Positions 10,905 through 19,781 of a stretch of 29,654 nt of DNA are shown piece by piece. Position numbers and translations under genes: made by a program. Numbering within the stretch: position 1 is the stretch's first letter; each line of letters opens with the position of its first letter. Origin of the DNA: Glomus cerebriforme (taxonomy: Eukaryota > Glomeromycota > Glomeromycetes > Glomerales > Glomeraceae); NCBI GenBank assembly GCA_003550305.1, contig QKYT01000082.1, positions 138,300 to 167,953 of the forward strand, given 5' to 3'. The notes below the pieces were generated by a model that had not been told where the DNA came from, ran no database searches, and saw only the letters and a program-made list of their open reading frames with translations.

Positions 10905-11854
10905 TTATCGACGTCCACCCATTCCGCCACGTCCTTCACCACGCCCTCCGCCACGCCCTCCGCCACGCCCTCCACCACGTCCTCCACCACGATTACCGCC
11001 ATAACCGCCCCGACCTCCTCTGAACCCTTGTCCAGTTCCACGGCCACTTCCACGTCCGCCTCTTTGATTTCCTCCTCTACCCCTGACTATAAAATTAATT
11101 ATTAATTATATAACAGTTAAGTTAAAATTAATTAATTAATTAAATAATAGTGCAATTTAATACTCACGACCACCTCCAGCAGGTTTCTTCTTTGTAACTA
11201 TTAATCAAAAACATAATTCAAATTATAAAAATCATTATTCATATTTAATTGAATCCAAATGATTCATCATTTTACCTTTTTTCAGAGCAGGAGGTTTAGG
11301 TAGAAATCTCTCTAAAGGCAATAACTTATCTTCACCAATAAATACTTTATCATTTGGTTTAAAAGATGTTGCAACAATGCCATCCTTTAATTTGACTGTA
11401 AAGTATACTTCATTCATCGGACCAAGAATCTCATCAACTTGCCCAATTTGATTCTTGTTTTCTAAATAAATTGGAGCATTAAAATATGGAATTTTGGTGT
11501 TGACTGATTTGCACACCATTTCACCCTCGCATGCGTGAAGAAATAAACCCATTTCTAACATTTGTTAAAAAGGGGTTAAATAAATGGAGTACGTTATACA
11601 AAACATTAATAAAAAATTTTGTTTGATAACGAAAAGAATTTAAAGTATTTAGTACTTGATTTTTAATTCTAATTGCTTACCGGTGATTTTATCCGAAGGT
11701 CCATATTGTGATGCATTTCTTGCAAAGTTAGAACGACCCACAACTGTAAGGGAATACTAGATTAAGCTATAGATAACGGTCCCTCGAAAAAAAAAATAAA
11801 TAAATAAAAAAAAAACTTTAATATGGCACCTTGTCTTCCTCGTGGCCTGTTCAT
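10905..11854 (-). CDS. GAR1: H/ACA snoRNP subunit Gar1
   Basis: Five exons (11854-11830, 11743-11681, 11554-11276, 11197-11168, 11086-10905) encode 192 residues. Gar1 is one of four core proteins of H/ACA snoRNPs, which pseudouridylate rRNA in the nucleolus. The conserved core is clear: [48 protein letters not shown] and [14 protein letters not shown]. The C terminus is an RGG domain (exon 5) with tandem 12-base units coding GGGR. The first exon is only 25 bases (MNRPRGRQ plus one base) and uses a weak donor, GTGCCA. Without it no ATG fits the conserved N-terminal frame. The N-terminal RGG block of many Gar1 proteins is reduced here to RPRGRQ. Length is close to yeast Gar1 (about 205 residues). 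Confidence 0.92.
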
Positions 11855-12277
11855 TATTTTATACCAAAGAAATAGATTCAGATTAAACCAAAAAAAAAAA
11901 ATCGGGTTTAAAATACTATCACGTGATTTATCAATAATGATTATAAATAATAATCAGACAAATTATCTAGAAATTATTAATGAAAAGTCACATGCACATA
12001 AAATTTTTAGATTTTTAATCCGTTTAGAAATTGTTGCAGGAATTTGAAACACGGAAATTACTTCATAGAGGATTGAAGATTACCAAATTTTATTAAATTT
12101 AAATTATGCTGTCACAAATAAATTACTTACGTATAAATTTTAAAACTTGTGACACCATTTTATTAAGCAGCGTGAGAAATTATTCGATTTTAGTTAAACT
12201 TATAAATATCCATCAAAATCAATCAATTCTCGTTTTCTTTTTCTCGTTTTCTTATTGAACCTTTATTTAAAAAAATA
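11855..12277. promoter_or_regulatory. divergent promoter of GAR1 and ZWF1
   Basis: This 423-base gap separates two divergent start codons. It holds a perfect palindrome ATCACGTGAT (11918-11927, E-box core CACGTG), 64 bases before the GAR1 ATG, and a TATAAATA at 12201-12208, 70 bases before the G6PD ATG. The E-box is the kind bound by bHLH factors such as Cbf1/Pho4. Which gene it serves cannot be told from sequence. Confidence 0.55.
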
Positions 12278-14258
12278 ATGGCTGATAGTAATAAACCTCA
12301 ATTAGGTGGTACTACCACAATTATTGGTAAGTTGAAATTATTAGTAAAAACTAATATATATAACCCGACATGTTACTGACATATGTAATTTTATGTCAAG
12401 TACTTGGTGCTTCTGGTGATCTTGCGAAAAAGAAAACTTATCCGGCATTATTTGGTATCTTTCGTAATGGATTCCTTCCGGAAGGAACCAGAATCATCGG
12501 TTATGCCAGAACGCAATTGGACCTTGCGAACTTCCATGAACGTATTACCGGACACATGAAAACTCCAAATGATGAAATTAAAAAACAGCTTTCTGATTTC
12601 CTAAAACTTTGTACTTATGTTTCTGGTCAATACGACAAAGATGAAGATTATCAAAGACTAAATAAAGCTGTTGAGAAAGTAGAGAGCCTTAATGAACATG
12701 AAAAAAAAAATCGAGTTTTCTATATGGCATTGCCTCCTAGTGTATTTATTCCTGTAGCGAAAGGACTCAAGAAAAATGTTTATTCCACAAAAGGTATTAA
12801 TCGCTTGATCGTCGAGAAACCTTTTGGCATGGATTTGGATAGTTCACGTGAATTGGGTAAAGCTTTGGCTCCTTTATGGAAAGAAGAGGAGGTAATTATA
12901 TTCTTTAATGTTTTGCAATGCTTACCGTTGCACAATATAGAATTAATCTAGATAATCGATTTCATGCACGTGACAGACATATCGTATTGACCATTATCTT
13001 GGTAAAGAAATGGTCAAAAATCTATTGATCATCCGTTTCGCAAATGTTTTCTTTGGGGCCATCTGGAATCGTCAAAGCATTGCTAACGTCCAGATTACTT
13101 TCAAAGAAAAGATTGGAACCGAAGGTCGAGGCGGTTACTTCGATGAGTTCGGGATTATTCGTGATGTCATGCAAAACCGTGCGTAATATTGTTAATTCGT
13201 GATACATGAACTCGCAGATGTGTGGGCGAGGAGATAAAATACATTATAAATGTGTTTGTAATTTACTCGAATCACGGATAATTTTATTAATTTTGTTAAT
13301 TTCTGTGACGACATATTTTTATATAACGTTCTAACCTCCTTTCAAATATTGTAGATCTCTTGCAAATGTTAAGTATTGCTGCTATGGAACGACCTGTATC
13401 ATTAAGCGCTGAAGACGTCCGTGACGAAAAGGTTGATAATTGCAATATTTATCTTTTTAAATATACACAGTTAACGTTTTCACGTGACTTAATAGGTTCG
13501 TGTATTACGTTGTATTCCTCCTGTGAAACTTGAAGATACTCTTCTCGGTCAGTACACAAAATCAGAAGACAATAGCAAACCTGGATATCTGGAAGATAAA
13601 ACTGTCCCTGCTGGTAGCACGTGTCCTACTTTTGCAGCATGTACATTATGGATTAATAATGATCGTTGGGAAGGTGTTCCTTTCATCTTAAAATGCGGGA
13701 AAGGTAGAATTATATGAATAATTTTTTTAATTATTTAAATTAATTGTCATAAATTTCTTACTATGTTTGATTATTTTATATATATTTCCTTTAGCATTAA
13801 ATGAACAAAAGGCCGAAATCCGTGTCCAATTTCAAGATGTGCCAGGAAGCATTTTCAAAAATGCATCCCGTAATGAGTTAGTTATTCGCGTACAGCCCAA
13901 TGAGGCAGTATATATGAAAATGACAAATAAATTACCAGGTCTTTCTATGGACACAGTGATATCCGAATTAGATCTCACCTACAATCGAAGATTCTCAGAC
14001 TTGAAGATTCCCGATGCGTATGAATCATTGATTCTTGATGTGTTGAAAGGTGATCATTCCAATTTTGTGAGGGATGATGAATTAGATGCCGCTTGGAAGA
14101 TTTTTACACCTATTTTACATAAAATTGATAATGAAAAAATTGAACCTCAACCTTATGCATATGGTACACGTGGTCCACCTGGTGTTGAAGAGTTTGTATC
14201 TAAATATGGGTTCAAGAGGGACACACAAGAATACAACTGGCCGGAACGTCAGTGTTAA
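12278..14258 (+). CDS. ZWF1: glucose-6-phosphate 1-dehydrogenase
   Basis: Six exons (12278-12326, 12401-12891, 12977-13178, 13355-13431, 13496-13703, 13795-14258) encode 496 residues, the usual family length. The enzyme oxidises glucose 6-phosphate with NADP+ to 6-phosphogluconolactone in the cytosol, the entry step of the oxidative pentose phosphate pathway and a main NADPH source. The dinucleotide-binding [10 protein letters not shown] starts at residue 19. VEKPFG lies near 154-159. The active-site signature RIDHYLGKE is at 183-191, with His186. Later conserved blocks include IRDVMQNHLLQ (joined across intron 3), RVLRCIPP and GKALNE (joined across intron 5). Intron 3 is the longest (176 bases), with donor GTGCGT. 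The 16-residue first exon fits the family's variable N terminus. No frame damage is seen. Confidence 0.96.
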
Positions 14259-14843
14259 TTATTTTTTTTATTTTATTTTTATAAATATAAATATCAGTTT
14301 TGGTTTGACTAAAACCTCTTTTCTATTTCGTTTTATTTCATTATCGTGTTGACGTTATTTTATAGATAAGATTAACAAACTTTAAATCGATTTATTGACC
14401 CAGTTGGTATTTCTTCATCGGCAAAATATTTATTTCATTGTATTATTATTTATTTGTATCATTTTTTTTTTTGCTTTTATCTAAAGTCATTTTTTTTTTT
14501 TAAATGGATTTTATTGTATATAAGTTGAGCAAAGGAGAAATTGGATTTTATTGTAGTCATAATTTGTTGATTGCTCGCTCATATTTACGTTTTTTTCCTT
14601 CGTTGAATATTATATGTAAATTTTTCACAATGATCATTAAAATCGTCTTTTAGTCTTTTAAGTAAAAACGCGACGAGTTAATCAATGATTTGTTTGTCCT
14701 GCGGGTATATAAATAGTGTTAGAAACGTTTAATTAAACCTATTAAGCTTTTCACAAACTTGCCAGTTATACATTATTTCCTCTTTTTTTATATTCTTGGT
14801 TCTCTTCACTTTTTACATTTATAAAATAGCAAAAGTAATATCA
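14259..14843. other. intergenic between ZWF1 and the meiotic-axis gene
   Basis: This 585-base AT-rich interval contains no ORF, RNA gene or repeat that I can support, apart from T-runs near 14460-14500. It must carry the ZWF1 3' UTR and the promoter of the next gene, whose TATA-like site is listed separately. Confidence 0.55.
14706..14716 (+). promoter_or_regulatory. TATA-like box upstream of the SYCP2-like gene
   Basis: TATATAAATAG lies 128 bases upstream of the ATG at 14844, in a locally less AT-extreme context (GCGGG just before it). It is a plausible core promoter element, but AT-rich background makes such matches common. Confidence 0.4.
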
Positions 14844-17800
14844 ATGTCTCACTCTTTAAAAGCTGCATTCCATGAACTCAACAACGTACTTATTTCTAAG
14901 CCATCTTTGGAAAGCGAAAGAAAAAGACGCGGTAGACCTCGAAAGAAAGAGAATTACTCAACTGCTAAAGAGTAAACTATTATTTAATTAATATTTTACG
15001 CGCTTTCTTTATTTATATTAAAGATTTTAATTGTAGGCTGCAAAAAATACTTCAAAAAATTCATAAAATATTAAAAGAAGAGGTAGATTACAACTATTTA
15101 TAAGTAAATATATGATTAAGACATTAATTTTTTAAACTTTTATTGCGCCTCACCAGCGCTCAAGGCCAAATTATTTTTATGATGCAAATCCGGAGGTTTT
15201 TCAGCAAGCAAGCAATTCACTTGAAAGATTGTTTAATGAATATAATGATGTTGCAGATATTATAGAAAAAACAACAGATTGTTTAAATTGCATTGTAAAG
15301 ATTATCATAGATATGGGTTTGTTAAAAAGTGGAGACGACAATGATTGGGAAAAAATTGTTGTTGATTTTTTATCACTAATCGAGGTGAATAATGATTAGT
15401 TTGTTTTCGTAGTAAGGAAAATATCAATTGTATAATGCGATTAAATTTTTTTTTTTTTTGTCAGAATTTTATTCAACGAGAAGACGCAGGTAATAAATTA
15501 TTAAATGTGCAAAATCACTGAACGAATTAATAGCATCTATCTTGTGAAAAGATCGTGAAACGTTGGGGAGACTCTGCCTGAAACCTCTCATAGAAACATT
15601 AACGAATTCTTCATTACCAATTGATATACGAAAAACAGTAAGAAAGTGATTTCATCTGTGAGTTGTTAAATATACAGGTGATAATTATATTTATAATATT
15701 TTGAATTTTATAGAGTGCAGATGTAATAAATGGTTTTTTAACTGGATGCAAAGAGAATAAAAAATTGTTAAGCCAAGAGAAATTTTTTAATACGTATCCT
15801 TTTATATAAAAATATAATTATTTAGCTCCGTCAATCCCTAACTTTTTTAAACCTTTATTAGGTCTGATCTAACTTCCTCCATGGTATTTGCATCAGGTAT
15901 TTAATGTATTCTTCCATACTTATTGATAAATAATTATCTCATTTTTTTTTTAACATAAGATTACGAGCTTCAACTTCGTCATCTTGAGATACTGTTTAGG
16001 CTTTGCCCTAGAATGCAAGATGATCGTGAAATCTTTGTAAACAAAGCATTTATGACTCGTAAAGATATGATTCAAAAATTCTTGGCAATAACAGTCGATG
16101 ATTTTTTCGGAGTAAATAGTAATATTATTATCAACTTAAGTATAAATGGAGTCTTTTTGACAATTTTTTTTCTTTTTTTAAGGATACTAGACATTTCTTG
16201 AATTCACTCAATGAATCAAACGATGGCATATCTAAAACGTGTGTGATAACAAGTATTATTTATATTATACTACATAGTTTATAAATAATGAAATGTCTTT
16301 CGTGTTCATGGACAGGCCGAAAACGTTCGTGGCATTACGAATAAAATATAATCAAATTGAACTAGATTTCCCGGAAGAACAAGATCGGTTTTTCGTCGAT
16401 TTCAACAAATGGACAATATCCACAACGATAAAATCAATAGAGGCGGTTACTTTTTATAACCAATTTATTCATTTTGTCAGTCCATTTTGTTAAATATTAA
16501 TAATATTATCCAAATTATTATAGGCTGATGATTCTGCAGATAATGATGCGTTAGAAATCAAATACTCAAAAATATCAACATGGGACCTTCAAATAGAGTC
16601 AAAAGGTACGTATTTATAAAAACGACGTAACAATAATACAAATTTTTAATTACGAAATTACAGGTGATTACTTAGAACAAACCCTTAGACTATCTCTTTC
16701 TGAGCATTTAAAACTTGATAGCCAATGCTTAGCTGGTATACGCAATAAAAAAACCTCTGATAAGATTCTTATCATCATTAAGTTTGACAAAGATGTAAAA
16801 GGTGACTTGGAAACGATATTTACCGATCGTCGCGTAGTAAGTTTTTTTCATTTCAGTACTGCTAAAGAATAAATAATCTTTCTTATATTCATTTAATAAA
16901 AACTAGAAAAAAAAGATACAACTACCAAAAGTGCCAGAATCTCTATTTTTACAACCAAAATTCAACATTGCAGTACATGATACTCTTTCAAAATCGTCAG
17001 AAGCTTCTATAACTTCCGAAAATGAAACAAACGATAAACAAATTAAATTATTAAAAGATGCCAATTTAGATCATGGACTCTCGTCTTTCGACCCTACTAT
17101 AGAATTAACTAATTTCTCTCAGAGCTGTATTGGTGCGTGTAATGCTGAGCTTTCTCTTAATATCGATAATCCTTCAGAAAGACAACGCCTTAAGAACATA
17201 AGAATTACTCCATCTACCTCGAACCATTCTCGTGCTAAATTGCAAATCCTTGATGCTGATGTTTCTCGACCATCAAAACAACGATCTAAATTGTTGAGAT
17301 TAAAAAAACAAACAAATAGTAAGGGAGATAATATGAAAGAAGGCACGAATGGAGACAAATTATCCAATGATATGTTTAAGAAAGGTAAGCTCAATTTAAT
17401 TTGAAAGAATAAAACCCATTAGTGTAATAATATAATTACCATAATAAAAAAAAATAAATTTAAACGGTTAGAAACTAATGAATAATATTAGGCATTAAAA
17501 AAAAAAAAAAACTATTAACTTCTGTGGTAAAATTTATAATAGAAATTTTATTTTTAAAAAGCAGCATTAAATCAAATCTCACGAATAGAGACTTCAAAGC
17601 AAAGCAATTTACAAAATCAAGAGGGTTCGGACGGTGATTTTATAATGGTTGAGCCAAATAACGACACAACAGATATAACTGTAACTGGAAACCAAATGAA
17701 TTTAAGTGGACAAGAATTTCGTTTATATAAAGACTCAAAATTTCCAAATTTAATATTTAATGAAAATATAAAAAACATTAACCACGAAAAAAGGAAAAGA

Positions 17801-18944
17801 AAGACACTAGATTCAAATGAGGATGATGCAGAAAAACTGAGATTCAATAATTTAATTAAAAAGAATAAATTTTACAAAGAGCAATTGAAGGTAATCTTCA
17901 AAATGTAAGTTCATAATTTATTAATATTGAATTTTCACATATATTGTTTGAAAGGTCAATAAAAGCAATAGCCCAATTAAGAGTGAAGAAGATTTCTGGA
18001 ATCCGTCAAAAAAAGATACAACTGATTCGATTAAATATGATGCCGATGATGAGGTTATTGAACGAATGAGAGCACAATTTCGTAAATATTTTTTTATTTT
18101 ACCCATTTTTATTTTGATAATATTTGGATTTTCATTTATTATAATTTTAGCGATGGAGTTTTTTCGTGAATTAATAGGGAAAAACACGTCGATTCCAAAA
18201 TCCAATAATGAAAAACAAGGTTTTTATAATAAAATTTAAATAATTTCTTATTCAATGATAATTGTAATAATGAGTATTAAAATTATAAATGTTAGTTTCT
18301 TTTATAGAAAAGTTGAAAGAATTTTCAAAATCTAAAGATAGTGATGACGATGAAATTGAAAATACATTTAATGAATGTCAATATACTCGAGATAGCTCAT
18401 CTATAATTAGTAGCAATAATGGAACAACACATTCTCCAGAAAAGGACAATATCGTTAACGTCGAACGTAGATCAAATAAATATGCAGATGAAAAGTTAGA
18501 CGAGGAAATCAGAAGATTATTGCAATGTGTTGGCGAGGTATAATTATCTATTAAATAATAATAATAATAAAAAATACAAATTTATTAATCCTATTAAAAT
18601 TCAGACAATTTTTAGTCAATTTCGTAGACAAGACGCTATTTTATTTCAAGTGTCACAAAAAGCAATTATTCAAAATGAGATCAGGTTGACTCAAGGATTA
18701 GACACACAATTTAAACGCAAGTACGATATCCTTAAAAACTCATAAGAAAAATAAAATTCTAATAATAATTTGTTAATATGATAGGAGTGAATTGCTTGAT
18801 GAGTTTAAAAGAAATTACACTTCAATCGCAACAGAAGATCGACAAATGATTAAAAAATTAAAGGAAGGAATGAATGAACTGGCATCTTTGGAACAATCAT
18901 TAATAGAAATGGAAAAATTTGATTCCGAAGATGGTAAAATTTAA
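14844..18944 (+). CDS. SYCP2/Red1-type meiotic chromosome-axis protein (predicted)
   Basis: Nineteen exons: 14844-14971, 15037-15082, 15157-15384, 15465-15489, 15552-15637, 15714-15793, 15862-15896, 15960-16111, 16183-16238, 16316-16475, 16524-16605, 16664-16836, 16907-17384, 17562-17890, 17955-18081, 18160-18219, 18308-18537, 18605-18720 and 18785-18944. They give about 916 residues. An AT-hook-like RRGRPRKK lies at 28-35. A helical, ARM-like part runs to about 260 (ELQLRHLEILFRLCPRMQDD). A beta-rich part at about 261-417 resembles the Spt16M-like domain of SYCP2 (RHFLNSLN, then FPEEQDRFFVDFN, then LIIIKFDKD). Next comes a long disordered linker with basic KRKRK, and finally a coiled coil (about 815-910). 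This order matches Red1/SYCP2 axis-core proteins, which line meiotic chromosomes and recruit HORMA proteins. Similarity is remote. The exon 15/16 junction needs an unusual GAG acceptor. Exon 14 has a NAGNAG acceptor (17562 or 17565). Confidence 0.62.
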
Positions 18945-19086
18945 ATAAATAAATATCTGATATGTATATATTAATATGAAATAATAGGTCCCTATTTGAA
19001 ACTAATGTTGGTTAGCTCAGACGCACTGCATTTTTAAACTATATATATGTAACAGGAACAGAATCAAAAATTTGTTTAGTAATAAA

Positions 19087-19617
19087 ATGGAGACAATATT
19101 TGGTGTACATCATGATACAGCTAGTTTAAGAGAAAAAAATCAAAAAATTGAAAGTCAAGAACATCTTGGCTTAACAAATAAGAATAGTGTAGAAAACACT
19201 ATTCAAACAAAACAATCACATCAAGAGCCAAATTCTTCTGAAAAACTTGGATCTATTCAATCAATTTTTAGAGATAGATTTTCTATTTCTCCGGCCACTT
19301 CACCTCACACGACTCCACCAACTTCTCGCCCTTCCACTCCGTTGTCATTTGATGCACAAAAAAGTAGCGATAATTTGTCATTTTCCGATCAAATTAATTC
19401 CGGTTCTCAAACTATAATGACTGCATCTCCATTAGCACGAACTGCTTATTACCATCATGATCCTAAAATCTTTCAAAATGTGAAAAAAGTCCTTCCTTCC
19501 GTGGGAGATATCGAAGGAAATATTATTAATAGGCCACCTTCACCTTGGAGTTTGTATACTAAAAGCGGGGATGAGTTTGTGAATAGAAATGAAAAGAATT
19601 TATTTAAAAAGAACTGA
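19087..19617 (+). CDS. unidentified Ser/Pro-rich protein
   Basis: A single-exon ORF of 176 residues starts at the ATG 19087 (METIFGVHHD) and ends at TGA 19615-19617. I do not recognise it. It is hydrophilic, rich in S, T, N and Q, with a cluster of SP/TP sites (SPATSPHTTPPTSRPSTPLS) and a second PPSPWSLY motif, typical of a disordered, phosphorylated protein. The frame stays open upstream to an AG at 19014-19015. It could therefore be the last exon of the SYCP2-like gene (phase fits: one base carried from 18933) instead of a gene of its own. A TATATATA run at 19042-19049 could serve as its promoter. Its codon use looks coding rather than random. Confidence 0.5.
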   Translation: METIFGVHHDTASLREKNQKIESQEHLGLTNKNSVENTIQTKQSHQEPNSSEKLGSIQSIFRDRFSISPATSPHTTPPTSRPSTPLSFDAQKSSDNLSFSDQINSGSQTIMTASPLARTAYYHHDPKIFQNVKKVLPSVGDIEGNIINRPPSPWSLYTKSGDEFVNRNEKNLFKKN

Positions 19618-19781
19618 ATATTTTTGTTTAAGAATTTATCACAAAAATTTATTTTCAAATGGAAATTTTTTAGTTTAACCTATTATAAAAGAGTATCCAA
19701 TCAGGAGTATTTTTATTACATAACATTAATAATAAATAACTTTTTTTTTTTTTTTTGAGAAATAATAATCTTTTCGTAAAC

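Noticed and set aside
10835..11023. Plus-strand ORF rich in [13 protein letters not shown] repeats
   Set aside because: It is the antisense shadow of the GAR1 RGG repeats; the minus strand gives the conserved Gar1 protein.
10841..11053. Minus-strand ORF with VAEGVAEGV repeats
   Set aside because: This is the other minus frame over the same GAR1 exon. The RGG frame is the one that keeps phase with exon 4 through the TATAG acceptor.
12401..14258. Possibility that the interrupted frame of glucose-6-phosphate dehydrogenase means a pseudogene
   Set aside because: All five interruptions are removed by GT-AG introns that keep phase and restore conserved motifs at the joints (HLLQML, GKALNE).
18082..18151. 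Hydrophobic read-through of the intron after exon 15 as a membrane segment
   Set aside because: It is open (ILPIFILIIFGFSFIIIL) but simply reflects a T-rich intron. It ends at a stop shortly after and would be out of place in a nuclear coiled-coil protein.
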